Below, one piece after another: positions 51,641-60,312 of a stretch of 64,000 nt of DNA. Origin of the DNA: Rhodospirillales bacterium (GTDB lineage: Bacteria; Pseudomonadota; Alphaproteobacteria; Rhodospirillales; WMHbin7). Positions within the stretch are counted from its first letter, which is position 1. Each line of letters begins with the position of its first letter. A program made the position numbers and the translations under genes. The DNA lies in the NCBI GenBank assembly GCA_016214125.1, contig JACRPC010000023.1:32223-96222 (forward strand), read 5' to 3'. The notes beneath the pieces are model-generated. The model ran no database searches and was not told the origin of the DNA. It saw only the letters and a list, made by a program, of their open reading frames with translations.

Positions 51641-52048
51641 ATGCTGATCGGGCTAGGAAATCGGGACAAGGCGAAAGGCCGGGGCGGGCGTTTGGTGCTT
51701 TGGGCGGCCTTGGCGGCGATGCTTTTGGCACTGACCGCCGCACCGGCCGAAGCGGTCAGCCGTCGCGGCGGCTTGGAGGAGATGAGCGAATCCGATCGCA
51801 ACGCCTTGCGCTATCTGGAAAGCAAGCTCGCCTCCAACCCCTCCGGTCAGTTCGCCATCGGCATGATCTACAAGCGCAACGGCGAGGACGACCGCGCCCG
51901 GCGCTGGCTCAAGCAATCGGCCGACGCCGGCAATCCCAACGCGCGCGCCATGCTGTCGAGCCTGGCGGCCAGTCAGGCGATCAACGACAGCGCCATCAAG
52001 GCCAACAGCCGTCGCGCCATGGTGCAGGCGGTGCGGGTGGGGCAGTAG
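51641..52048 (+). CDS. Small exported or membrane-anchored Sel1-like protein
   Basis: This 135-residue protein has a basic N-terminus and one hydrophobic segment ending APAEA (about 20-38), likely a signal peptide or anchor. A single Sel1-like repeat follows (QFAIGMIYKRNGEDDRARRWLKQSADAGNPNARAML), then a helical tail. GAGGAGG lies six bases before the ATG. The role is unknown; it is convergent with the ArsR-rhodanese gene. Confidence 0.7.
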   Translation: MLIGLGNRDKAKGRGGRLVLWAALAAMLLALTAAPAEAVSRRGGLEEMSESDRNALRYLESKLASNPSGQFAIGMIYKRNGEDDRARRWLKQSADAGNPNARAMLSSLAASQAINDSAIKANSRRAMVQAVRVGQ

Positions 52049-52078
52049 GGAAAAATCGCCGGTTGCCGCCTTCGGGTA

Positions 52079-52753
52079 TCAGGCGCCACCGGCGCTCTCG
52101 ACCGGCAAGCCGGCAAGGCGCCATTCCGGGAAACCATCTTCCATCCGCCTTGCCCGACGCCCGCAAGCGCGCAAGGTGGCCACCGCTTCGTAGGCCAGAA
52201 CGCAATAAGGTCCGCGGCAATAGGCGACGATGTCGGTTCCCGCGGGCAGTTCGTCCAGGCGCCGCTTCAAGTCCTTGAGGGGGATGTTGACGGCGCCGGG
52301 CAGATGGCCGGCCGCGAATTCTTCGGGCGGGCGGACATCGAGCAGCGTCACCGATCCTTCCTTTAGGCGCCCGACCAGATCGTCGCGGGAAAGCGGTTCC
52401 AGCGCGTCGCGCGCCTGGAAATAGCCGTGCACCAGACGGCCGATTTCCTCGACATGGCGCTCGGCGGTTCGGCGGAGTGCCGCCAGAAGGATCGGCACCT
52501 CGTGGCCCGAGAGGCGGTAATAGACGTGAAGGCCGCGCTTGCGCGACACCGCCAAGCCGTTGCGCCGCAGCACCTGAAGATGCTGCGAGGCGTTGGCGAC
52601 CGAAAGGCCGGCCGCCTCGGCCAGGGCTTCGACGCTACGCTCGCCCTGGGCCAACAATTCGAGCAGGTTGAGCCGATGCGGATTGCCCATTGCCCGCGCC
52701 ACCTTGGCGAACTGCACCAGCATCGCTCGTTTCGGATTGGTCGGTGTCGCCAA
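52079..52753 (-). CDS. ArsR-family regulator fused to a rhodanese domain
   Basis: This 224-residue protein joins an ArsR winged helix (MGNPHRLNLLELLAQGERSVEALAEAAGLSVANASQHLQVLRRNGLAVSRKRG, about 25-75) to a rhodanese domain with the active cysteine in VAYCRGPYCVLAYEA. Such proteins sense sulfur or oxidative species and repress adjacent genes. The TTG at 52753 with AAAGGGA upstream gives the length of related proteins; an ATG at 52723 is the alternative. A clear ArsR-type palindrome lies in the divergent promoter. Confidence 0.88.
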   Translation of the reverse strand: MATPTNPKRAMLVQFAKVARAMGNPHRLNLLELLAQGERSVEALAEAAGLSVANASQHLQVLRRNGLAVSRKRGLHVYYRLSGHEVPILLAALRRTAERHVEEIGRLVHGYFQARDALEPLSRDDLVGRLKEGSVTLLDVRPPEEFAAGHLPGAVNIPLKDLKRRLDELPAGTDIVAYCRGPYCVLAYEAVATLRACGRRARRMEDGFPEWRLAGLPVESAGGA

Positions 52754-52831
52754 AGCCGTTCCCTTTCGCACCAGCCGGCCATCGCCCGGGCCAAGATTGC
52801 CCGAAGATTGACGGCGTGACGAGGACAGTCT

Positions 52832-52857
52832 ACTATTCAATAAGTTTCTTGAATAGT
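52832..52857. promoter_or_regulatory. ArsR-type operator between divergent genes
   Basis: ACTATTCAA-N8-TTGAATAGT is a perfect inverted repeat with 9-bp arms, located between the ArsR-rhodanese gene and the methyltransferase gene. ATTC/GAAT half-sites are typical of ArsR-family repressors such as BigR/SqrR. It probably controls both genes. Confidence 0.65.
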
Positions 52858-52888
52858 GGTTGTTCCTCGAACGCTGGGTGCGTGGCCT

Positions 52889-53581
52889 ATGACCGAAACC
52901 AGGATCGGCCCAACCCGTTACGCCGCTTGGCGCTCGTCGCCATTGGGCGGTCTGGCCGAGCGCCTCGAACACGAGGCGCTGCTCGATCTGGCCGGGCCAC
53001 TGGCGGGCTTAAACGTCCTCGACATTGGCTGCGGCGACGGCGTCCTTGGCGCCAAGCTGGCGGCGGCCGGCGCCAAGGTGACCGGCGTCGATGCCAATCC
53101 CGCCATGATCGGCCAAGCGCAACGCGCGGCGCCGGGCGCCACGTTCCTGGTCGGCGACGCCTGCCGGCTGCCGGTGCCCTCGGCGGGCTTCGATCTGGCG
53201 GTGATCAACACCGTGCTTTGTTTGGTCAAAGACCGTCGGTCCGCCTTGGCCGAGGCCGCCCGGGTCTTGCAGAGCGGCGGCCGTCTGGTGATCGGCGAAT
53301 TGGGACGGTGGAGCCTGTGGGCGGCGGCACGGCGCCTGCGCGGTTGGCTGGGCGCCCTTCCGTGGCGGGAGGCCCATTTCAGCACCCCGGCCTCGTTGGC
53401 GGCCGAATTGGCATCGGTGGGGCTGGTCGTGGGGGCCGTCCGGGGAGCCGTGTTCTTCCCGCCCTGGATGTGGGCGGCCCAAAGGATGGCGCCTTGGGAT
53501 TCCTCCTTAGGGCGCCGTACCACGCTGGGGGCGGCCTATCTGGCGGTGCGGGCGCAAAAGCCGATCGGGCAAACCGGGTGA
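52889..53581 (+). CDS. SAM-dependent methyltransferase (class I)
   Basis: This 230-residue protein has motif I VLDIGCGDGVLGAKLAAAG (about 47-65), VTGVDANPAMIGQA and LVVINTVLCLVKD-like motif IV (DLAVINTVLCLV), as in UbiE/Methyltransf_11 enzymes. The substrate is unknown. It is divergent from the ArsR-rhodanese regulator and shares its palindromic promoter, so it may act on a toxic thiol or metalloid; this is inference. The broken second methyltransferase follows seven bases later. Confidence 0.88.
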   Translation: MTETRIGPTRYAAWRSSPLGGLAERLEHEALLDLAGPLAGLNVLDIGCGDGVLGAKLAAAGAKVTGVDANPAMIGQAQRAAPGATFLVGDACRLPVPSAGFDLAVINTVLCLVKDRRSALAEAARVLQSGGRLVIGELGRWSLWAAARRLRGWLGALPWREAHFSTPASLAAELASVGLVVGAVRGAVFFPPWMWAAQRMAPWDSSLGRRTTLGAAYLAVRAQKPIGQTG

Positions 53582-53588
53582 GGATGGC

Positions 53589-54200
53589 ATGGATCGACAG
53601 GCCCATTGGCAGAGAGTTTACGAGGAGAAACCGGAAGATCAGGCGAGCTGGTTCCAGGCGCGTCCCACGGTTTCGCTGGCGCTCATTGGCGAGACCGGCC
53701 TTGGTCCCGATGCCCGGATTCTCGATGTTGGTGGCGGCGCCTCGCGCTTGGTCGATCATCTGATCGCCCAGGGATTCCGGGCGATTACGATCCTCGACAT
53801 CGCTTCGGCGGCGCTGGAACGGGCGCGCCGACGCCTTGGTGAACAGGCCGATCGGGTGGACTGGCTGGTGGCCGATATCACCCGTTGGGCGCCGCCCGCC
53901 CCCTTCGATCTCTGGCACGACCGGGCGGTCTTCCATTTCCTGACCGATCCGGCCGACCGGGCCGCCTAGACCGCCGTCATGACGGCGGCGGTCCCCAGCG
54001 GCGGGCAAGCGATCACCGCCACCTTCGCCCCCGATGGTCCCAAGCGCTGCAGCGGCTTGCCGGTTTGCAGCTACGACGCCCCGGGCGTTGCCGCCCAGTT
54101 CGCCTTGCCTTTCGAGCCGATCGGCGAACGGATCGAAGACCACCTCACCCCGGCCGGCAAGATCCAGCGCTTCCAATTCGTCCGTCTGCGCCGCCGCTGA
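53589..54200 (+). pseudogene. SAM-dependent methyltransferase interrupted by an in-frame amber codon
   Basis: Codons 1-126 (MDRQAHWQRVYEEKPEDQASW, motif I ILDVGGGASRLVDHLI, LWHDRAVFHFLTDPADRAA) end at a TAG at 53967-53969. The same frame continues without shift to 54200 (TAVMTAAVPSGGQAITATFA, GPKRCSGLPVCSYDA) as the rest of the domain. Related proteins normally read a tyrosine (DPADRAAY) at this point, so one base change would make the stop. It is probably a recent pseudogene. A second start at the ATG 53979, or readthrough, is possible but less likely. Confidence 0.75.
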
Positions 54201-54213
54201 TTTTGGCGGGTCT

Positions 54214-54636
54214 TCAGGTTTCGTCGCGGGGTTTGGCGCGCAGGCTCTTGCGCCGGGCGCGGTGCATCTTGGCTTCCTGATGGCGTATTTTCGAGGCCTT
54301 GGTCGGCTTGGTGGGGGTGCGCGGCTTGGGCGGCGTGGCGGCTTGGCGGACCAGCTCCACCAGCCGGTCCAGCGCCTCTTGCCGGTTGCGCTCCTGGCTG
54401 CGCTGGGTCTGGGCGGTGATGACGAGAACGCCGTCCTTGGTCAGGCGCCGGCCAGCCAGCCGCTCCAACCGCGCCCGCACCGCGGCGGACAAGGCGGGCG
54501 ATTGGCGCACGTCGAAACGCAACTGCACCGCCGTTTCCAGCTTGTTGACGTTCTGGCCGCCCGGCCCTTGGGCGCGCAGGAAACGGAACTCGATCTCGGC
54601 TGGGTCGAGCGCCAAACGGTCGTTAATCCGGATCAT
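54214..54636 (-). CDS. arfB: Peptidyl-tRNA hydrolase ArfB (YaeJ)
   Basis: This 140-residue protein has the catalytic GGQ in FRFLRAQGPGGQNVNKLETAVQLRF (about 18-42) and a long basic C-terminal tail (TPKPTKASKIRHQEAKMHRARRKSL) that enters the empty mRNA channel. ArfB rescues ribosomes stalled on mRNA without a stop codon. It is convergent with the broken methyltransferase gene. Confidence 0.95.
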   Translation of the reverse strand: MIRINDRLALDPAEIEFRFLRAQGPGGQNVNKLETAVQLRFDVRQSPALSAAVRARLERLAGRRLTKDGVLVITAQTQRSQERNRQEALDRLVELVRQAATPPKPRTPTKPTKASKIRHQEAKMHRARRKSLRAKPRDET

Positions 54637-54747
54637 CGCATTCTTGCCCAGCGTTCCGCCGCACGGAATGCCGGGGGGTGAAGACTTGCCATCCCCGGCG
54701 CTCTCCTCAAGGGTTGCTCAGGAATCTTAATCCGAAAGGACCGGACG

Positions 54748-56349
54748 ATGGGCAAGAAAGTCACAGGGACCAAGGCAAACGGCGCCGGCCCGATCCAGGA
54801 TCTGCGCCAATGGCTGGACCGGGTCGAGGCGATGGGCGAGCTGGTGCGGGTCGACAAACCGGTCGACCGCGATGAGGAAATGAGCGCCATCGGTTATCTG
54901 ATGGCCAAGAAATCGCCTTCGCCGGCCGTGCTGTTCGAGAACGCCAAAGGCTTCGAGAAAAGCCCGATCGGCGCCCGCCTGCTCTGGAACATCCTGGGCC
55001 CCAGCATCAAGCGCATCGCCGTCACCCTCGAGGAGCCCGCCAACACCCCGACCATGGAGCTGATCCGCCGGGTCAAGGACAAGCTGCGCCGGCGCATTCC
55101 GCCCCGCGAAGTGGCGGCGAAGGATGCCCCGGTTTTCGCCAACACGCTGACCGGCAAGGCGATCGATCTCGACAAGCTGCCGATCCCGCGCCACTGGCCG
55201 CTCGATGGCGGGCGCTATGCCGGCACCGGCGACGCCGTCATCACCCGCGATCCCGACAGCGGCTATCTCAACATCGGCACCTACCGCATGATGCAGCAGG
55301 GCAAGCGCGAGGTTGGGCTCTATCTTTCGCCCGGCAAGGATGCCCGCCTGCACATCACCCGGGCCTGGCAGCAGGGCAAGCCGATCCAGGTGGCGGCGGC
55401 CTGGGGCATCGATCCGCTGTTCATGCTGGTCGGCTCGCAGACCTTCCCCAAGAACGCCTCCGAATACGATTTCGCCGGCGGCATCAAGAACCAGCCGATC
55501 CCGGTGGTGAAGGGCAAGACGACCGACCTCTTGCTGCCCGCCAACGCCGAATTGGTGATCGAGGGGGTCATCCGCCCCAACTCGGTCAAGATGGAAGGCC
55601 CGTTCGGCGAGTTCCCCGGCTATTACGGCCGGCCCGAGGCCGGCTGTCCGCTGGTCGAGGTCACCGCGGTGCATTACCGCAACAAGCCGGTGCTGACCAA
55701 CGCCCTGATGGCCGATTATCCGTCTTGCGAGCAAAGCGGATTCTTCTCGGTCATCCGTTCGGCCAAGATCTGGAATGATCTCGACCTTCTGGGCATTCCG
55801 GGGATCGCCGGCGTTTATGCGCATCCGGCGGCGGCGGGCGGCTTCGGCATGACGGTGATCAGCATGGAGCAGCGCCACGCCGGTCACGCCGCCCAGGCCC
55901 TGGCCCTGGCGGCGCAATGCCCGGGCGGTGCCTACTACACGAAATGGATCATCGCCGTCGACGAGGACATCGACCCCACCGACATGGACCAGGTGATCTG
56001 GGCGATGGCCAGCCGCTGCAATCCGATCGAGGACATCGACATCCTGCGCAACACCTGGAGCACCTGGCTCGATCCCACCCAGAACCCGCCCGAGAAGCGG
56101 CCCTACGGGTCGAAGGCCCTGATCAACGCCTGCAAGGAGCATCGCCATCTGCCGGTGTTCTCCAAGCGCACCGCGCTTAGGAAGCCGGTCTACGATCGGG
56201 TGGCGGCGCGCTGGCGGGAACTGGGCCTGCCGGGCGCGATCCCCTCGGTGCGGGCGTTCGAATCGGATGCGCCGATCACCTATCACGAGGTGGGCGGCTT
56301 CGAGCCCGGCCGTCAACCGGGCGAGAAGAAGGCGAAGGGACGGGCTTGA
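54748..56349 (+). CDS. UbiD-family decarboxylase
   Basis: This 533-residue protein has the UbiD pattern: WLDRVEAMGELVRVDKPV at the start, the central YLNIGTYRMM and HITRAWQQGKPI segments that bind prenylated FMN and metal, and EGPFGEFPGYYG with the catalytic glutamates. It reversibly decarboxylates an aromatic or alpha,beta-unsaturated acid. Its placement before an ABC importer and an IclR regulator suggests catabolism of an imported acid rather than ubiquinone synthesis. The UbiX partner that makes the cofactor is not in the window. Confidence 0.9.
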   Translation: MGKKVTGTKANGAGPIQDLRQWLDRVEAMGELVRVDKPVDRDEEMSAIGYLMAKKSPSPAVLFENAKGFEKSPIGARLLWNILGPSIKRIAVTLEEPANTPTMELIRRVKDKLRRRIPPREVAAKDAPVFANTLTGKAIDLDKLPIPRHWPLDGGRYAGTGDAVITRDPDSGYLNIGTYRMMQQGKREVGLYLSPGKDARLHITRAWQQGKPIQVAAAWGIDPLFMLVGSQTFPKNASEYDFAGGIKNQPIPVVKGKTTDLLLPANAELVIEGVIRPNSVKMEGPFGEFPGYYGRPEAGCPLVEVTAVHYRNKPVLTNALMADYPSCEQSGFFSVIRSAKIWNDLDLLGIPGIAGVYAHPAAAGGFGMTVISMEQRHAGHAAQALALAAQCPGGAYYTKWIIAVDEDIDPTDMDQVIWAMASRCNPIEDIDILRNTWSTWLDPTQNPPEKRPYGSKALINACKEHRHLPVFSKRTALRKPVYDRVAARWRELGLPGAIPSVRAFESDAPITYHEVGGFEPGRQPGEKKAKGRA

Positions 56350-56443
56350 CCCATCCCCGCCATCCACTCAGGATGGCGCCGGATCGAACTGGAACGAGCG
56401 CGGCGCCAGAACAACAATCGCGCCGCTTGCAGGGAGGAAGACC

Positions 56444-57487
56444 ATGCGTGCGACCCAAGCGATTCTTGCGATCGCGATCGGCGGAACGGTTCTGGCGGGA
56501 TCGGCTGTTGCGCCGGCCCTGGCCCAGGACGTCCGTATCGCGGTGACCAACGCCAGCAGCGATGCGGCGCTCTTCATCGCCGACAAGCGCGGCTATTACC
56601 GGCAAGAGGGCCTCACCGTGTCCTTCACCGCCTTCGATTCGGGGGCGAAGATGGTGGCGCCTTTGGGGGCGGGCCAGCTCGATGTCGGGGGCGGCGGCGC
56701 CTCGCCCGGCCTGTTCAACGCCGTCGAGCGCGGCGTCGATCTGCGCATCGTCGCCGACAAGGCCCTGAACACCAAGGGCTACAGCTTCCAGTCCTTCCTG
56801 GTGCGCAAGGATTTGATGGACAGCGGCGCCTTCAAGGGCTTTGCCGATCTCAAGGGTCGCAAGGTGGCGATCGTCGCCCAAGCCAGCAGCGACAATTCGG
56901 TCTTGAACGAGGCCCTGAAGCTGGGCGGCCTGACCTACAACGACGTCGAGAAGGTCTTCATGGGCTTCACCCAGCACGCGGTGGCCTATCAGAACGGCGC
57001 CATCGACGCCAGCATCACCACCGAGCCCACCACCTCCTTCATCCTGAAGGCGGGCACCGCCAAGCGCTTCACCACCAACGACAGCTTCTATCCCGATCAC
57101 CAGACGGCGGTGATTTTGTATAGCGGCGAATTCGTGAAGAAGCGCCCCGCCGAGGCCACCAAATTCATGAAGGCCTACATCCGCGCCGTGCGCGACTACA
57201 ACGACGCCCTCAAGGACGGCAAGATGGCCGGCAAGGACGCCGAGGCGATCATCGCCATCTTGACCGAGACCTCGAACATCAAGGACCCCGAGGTCTACCG
57301 CATGATGACGCCGCATGGCTGCAATCCCGACGGGCGGGTGAACGTCGCCAGTCTCAAGAAGGATTGGCAGTTCTTCAAGGATCAGGGCGCCATCTCGGGC
57401 GCGGTGACGGTCGACAAGGTGCTCGACATGAGCTTCGTCGACGCGGCCTTGAAGGATCTGCCGCCCTACGTGCCGGCGGCGAAGTAG
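56444..57487 (+). CDS. ABC importer substrate-binding protein (SsuA/NMT1-like)
   Basis: This 347-residue protein has a signal peptide (about 1-27, ending APALAQ) and the NMT1/SsuA-like fold: DVRIAVTNASSDAALFIADKRGYYRQEGL, then GAGQLDVGGGGASPGLFNAVERG. It binds the ligand in the periplasm. AGGGAGGA precedes the ATG. It lies between the UbiD-type gene and the ATPase in one unit; the ligand is unknown, but a carboxylic acid that UbiD can use is the natural guess. Confidence 0.9.
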   Translation: MRATQAILAIAIGGTVLAGSAVAPALAQDVRIAVTNASSDAALFIADKRGYYRQEGLTVSFTAFDSGAKMVAPLGAGQLDVGGGGASPGLFNAVERGVDLRIVADKALNTKGYSFQSFLVRKDLMDSGAFKGFADLKGRKVAIVAQASSDNSVLNEALKLGGLTYNDVEKVFMGFTQHAVAYQNGAIDASITTEPTTSFILKAGTAKRFTTNDSFYPDHQTAVILYSGEFVKKRPAEATKFMKAYIRAVRDYNDALKDGKMAGKDAEAIIAILTETSNIKDPEVYRMMTPHGCNPDGRVNVASLKKDWQFFKDQGAISGAVTVDKVLDMSFVDAALKDLPPYVPAAK

Positions 57488-57495
57488 GAGCCGGC

Positions 57496-58344
57496 ATGGG
57501 GCAGGACGAAGGCGGCGCCGGAACCGGAGGAGGATCGGGCGCGGGCGAGGCGGCCATCCGCATCCGCAATCTGGTGAAGACGTTCCGGACCCGCCGGCAA
57601 ACCTTCACGGCGATCGACGATGTGTCGCTCGACATCAGGCCGGGCGAATTCCTGGTCATCGTCGGGCCCTCGGGCTGCGGCAAGACCACGCTCCTGCGCA
57701 TCCTGGCGGGGCTCGACGATCTGACCAAGGGCACCATCGACATCGCCCATCCGCCGGGCTCCACCCGGCCCGAGAATTCGATGATCTTCCAAGGGGACTC
57801 GATCTTTCCCTGGATGACGGTGTTCGAGAACGCCGCCTATGGCCTGCGCATGCGCCAGGTGCCCGAGGCCCAGGTGCGCGAGGTGGTCGGCCATTATCTC
57901 GAACGCACCGGCCTGACCAACTTCGCCAAGGCCTATCCGCATCAGCTTTCCGGCGGCATGCGCCAGCGGGTGTCGATTTCCCGAGCCTTTGCCAACGATC
58001 CAGAAATCCTGTTGATGGACGAGCCCTTCTCGGCCCTGGACGAGCAGAACAAGACCCTTCTGCAAGAGGAGCTCTTGCGCATCTGGGACGAGCACAAGAA
58101 GACCGTGGTCTTCATCACCCACAGCGTCGACGAAGCCGTGACCTTGGGCGACCGCATCATGGTGATGACCGCCCATCCGGGCAAGATGAAAGCCCTGATC
58201 GACGTGCCTTTGGCCCGGCCGCGCCAGGTGATGGAGTTGCGCCACGATCCGGCCTATGGCGAACTGGTCTACCGCATCTGGTCGTATTTGCGCGATGAGG
58301 TGCAGCAGGCCCGTCAGCAGAGCGAACGCAAGGTTTCGGCATGA
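57496..58344 (+). CDS. ABC importer ATPase (nitrate/sulfonate/taurine class)
   Basis: This 282-residue protein has Walker A GPSGCGKTT (about 56-64), the Q-loop FQGDSIFPWMTV, signature LSGGMRQRVSISRAF, Walker B LLMDEPFSALD and the switch histidine in FITHSVDEAV. It belongs to the SsuB/TauB/NrtD class. It has a short glycine-rich N-terminal extension. The permease overlaps its stop by ATGA. Confidence 0.92.
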   Translation: MGQDEGGAGTGGGSGAGEAAIRIRNLVKTFRTRRQTFTAIDDVSLDIRPGEFLVIVGPSGCGKTTLLRILAGLDDLTKGTIDIAHPPGSTRPENSMIFQGDSIFPWMTVFENAAYGLRMRQVPEAQVREVVGHYLERTGLTNFAKAYPHQLSGGMRQRVSISRAFANDPEILLMDEPFSALDEQNKTLLQEELLRIWDEHKKTVVFITHSVDEAVTLGDRIMVMTAHPGKMKALIDVPLARPRQVMELRHDPAYGELVYRIWSYLRDEVQQARQQSERKVSA

Positions 58345-59132
58345 GGCCCGTCCGCTCACGCTTCGCCCTCAGCATGGCGGTGCGCGACCGCCTGATGAAC
58401 GCGCTGTCGCCCCTGGCCCTGCTTCTGGCCTGGGAACTGGCCTCCGCCGCCGGTCTGGTCGATCGGCGCTTCTTCCCGCCGCCCTCCGGCATCGCCAAGA
58501 CCTTCGTCGTCCTTTTGCAGTCGGGCGAGTTGTGGCTGCACACCTGGACCAGCCTTCAGCGCCTGTTCTGGGGCACGCTGTTTGGCGGCGTGCCGGCCCT
58601 CATCCTGGGGGTGGCGATGGGAATCCTTCGGCCGCTGCGCGCCCTGGTCGATCCGCTGATCGCCGCCACCTATCCGATCCCCAAAAGCTCGATCCTGCCC
58701 CTGGTGCTGCTGATCTTCGGCCTGGGCGAGGCCTCGAAGGTCGTGATGGTGGCGATCGGCGTCTTCTTTCCGGTGGCGATCAACGCCACGGCGGGCGTGC
58801 TTGAGATCAACAAGATCTATCTCGATGTCGGGCGCAATTTCCGCGCCGGCCGTTGGAACACCTTCCGCACCATCGCGCTCCCGGGCGCGCTGCCTTTCAT
58901 CATGACCGGCATCAAATTGGGCGTCGGCATGGGCCTGGTGCTGATCTCGATCGCCGAGATGGTGGGGGCGAAAAGCGGCCTGGGCTCGATGATCTGGAGC
59001 GCCTGGGAGACCTTCGCGGTCGAGAAGATGTATGTCGGGCTGTTCGTCATCGCCATCATCGGCTTCGCGCTCACCTTGGCCCTCAACGAACTCGAACGGC
59101 TGATCATTCCCTGGAAGTCGGACCATCGCTGA
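58341..59132 (+). CDS. ABC importer permease (nitrate/sulfonate/taurine class)
   Basis: This 263-residue protein has about six membrane helices and the BPD_transp_1 domain with the EAA-loop-like segment (FRTIALPGALPFIMTGIKLGVGMGLVLISIAEM). It is an SsuC/TauC-type permease. It forms the transporter with the preceding ATPase and binding protein. Confidence 0.92.
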   Translation: MRPVRSRFALSMAVRDRLMNALSPLALLLAWELASAAGLVDRRFFPPPSGIAKTFVVLLQSGELWLHTWTSLQRLFWGTLFGGVPALILGVAMGILRPLRALVDPLIAATYPIPKSSILPLVLLIFGLGEASKVVMVAIGVFFPVAINATAGVLEINKIYLDVGRNFRAGRWNTFRTIALPGALPFIMTGIKLGVGMGLVLISIAEMVGAKSGLGSMIWSAWETFAVEKMYVGLFVIAIIGFALTLALNELERLIIPWKSDHR

Positions 59133-59194
59133 TCTTGCCTTGATGCCGGGCGGGCGCTATCTATGGCGGCTTAGGCGGCCAATCGCGAGCGGTC

Positions 59195-59944
59195 ATGGAA
59201 GCGAAGATCATCGGTGTTCTCGAACGCGGTCTTGCCCTTCTCACGGCCTTGAACCGACTTGGCCTCTGTCAGGTGCGCGACCTGCATCAGGCGACCGGCC
59301 TGCCCAAGCCCACCATCGTTCGCCTCTTGGAAAGCCTGATCGGGCTTGGCTATGTCGCCCGTCTGCCGGGTGGCGGCTACGAGGTGACGGCCAAGCTGCA
59401 GACGCTGTCCTCGTCGGCGCCGCCCGCCGAGCGCCTGCTCAAGGCGGCTCGGCCGGCGCTTGACTGGCTGCGCCGGGAATCGATCTGGCCGGCCGACCTG
59501 GCGGTGTTCGACCAAGGTGCGATGCGGGTGGTCGATGTCGGGCGGGGGCCGGGCGGCCCCTTCGCCGACCGCCGGCCCGGCTATCGTCTGCCCCTGGCCG
59601 GCTCGGCGCTTGGCCGGGCCTATCTGGCTTTTTGTCCCGAATCCGAGCGAAGGGAACTTCTTGAGCGCGCAAGGCGCGAGCCGCTGCTCGATCGCCAGGA
59701 GACCACCGAGCTTTCCGGCCTTCTCGAAACCGCCCGGCGCAAGGGCTTCGCTTTCCGCGACCGGGTGCGGGGCAAGGACACACGAGTCTTGGCCAAGCCG
59801 ATCCAGGTTGGCGAGCGGGTGGTGGGATGCCTCAGTTTCGTGGTCGGAGCCCGGTCGATGACCTTGGAAAACATGGAGCGGACCTTCGTCGCCCCCCTGA
59901 ATCAGGCTTCGATCTTGATCGCCCGGGCCTATTCCGGCTCCTAA
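59195..59944 (+). CDS. IclR-family transcriptional regulator
   Basis: This 249-residue protein has the N-terminal IclR winged helix-turn-helix (ALLTALNRLGLCQVRDLHQATGLPKPTIVRLLESLIGLGYV) and the C-terminal GAF-like ligand-binding domain (RRPGYRLPLAGSALGRAYLAFCP to GCLSFVVGARSM). IclR proteins commonly govern catabolic genes for aromatic and short-chain acids. It follows the importer genes after about 62 bases and probably controls them and the UbiD gene. Confidence 0.9.
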   Translation: MEAKIIGVLERGLALLTALNRLGLCQVRDLHQATGLPKPTIVRLLESLIGLGYVARLPGGGYEVTAKLQTLSSSAPPAERLLKAARPALDWLRRESIWPADLAVFDQGAMRVVDVGRGPGGPFADRRPGYRLPLAGSALGRAYLAFCPESERRELLERARREPLLDRQETTELSGLLETARRKGFAFRDRVRGKDTRVLAKPIQVGERVVGCLSFVVGARSMTLENMERTFVAPLNQASILIARAYSGS

Positions 59945-60312
59945 ACAACGCAGCACATTGAAATAATTATATTTTTGATCGCAGGTCGAATTTTGGGCCT
60001 TAAGATATTATTTGCGACCTGTGATGGCCGTCACAGATTTCCGTCGAAATTTATCTAAAATGCGATGTTGATGGAAAAGAGTGTTACCCAAGCATCGCTC
60101 ATTTTTGTAATTTTATTGCGCGAACCCCATCCTTTTTTGCATAGCTTCTGTCGGATTGGCTTTATTGTAAATTTTTGAAAAAAATGTATAATTTTGTTGA
60201 TTAAAGAAAATTTGCCGCTCCGAAATTCGGAAAGCGGCAAGCGTCGTTTGCGAGTTTAGCGGTGCGTCGTACTGAATGTGTCTGAACCGCCCGATGAGGG
60301 CAGAGGTGTAAG
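59945..60312. other. AT-rich intergenic region before the giant surface protein gene
   Basis: This region drops to much lower GC than the rest of the window, with several runs of T and A (for instance around 60100-60200). It holds no gene I can support. One hairpin lies at 60212-60240. The region probably contains the promoter of the giant gene at 60313, and its composition suggests xenogeneic-silencer-type control or a recent insertion; both are inference. Confidence 0.5.
60212..60240. terminator. Strong hairpin in the leader of the giant gene
   Basis: TTGCCGCT (60212-60219) pairs with AGCGGCAA (60233-60240), and CCGAA with TTCGG inside. On the minus strand the hairpin is followed by a T-rich AAATTTTCTTT, as for an intrinsic terminator; on the plus strand there is no T-run, so it could be a leader structure. 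Confidence 0.45.

Noticed and set aside
53979..54200. Independent 73-residue gene after the amber codon
   Set aside because: It is the in-frame continuation of the methyltransferase domain with no ribosome site of its own.
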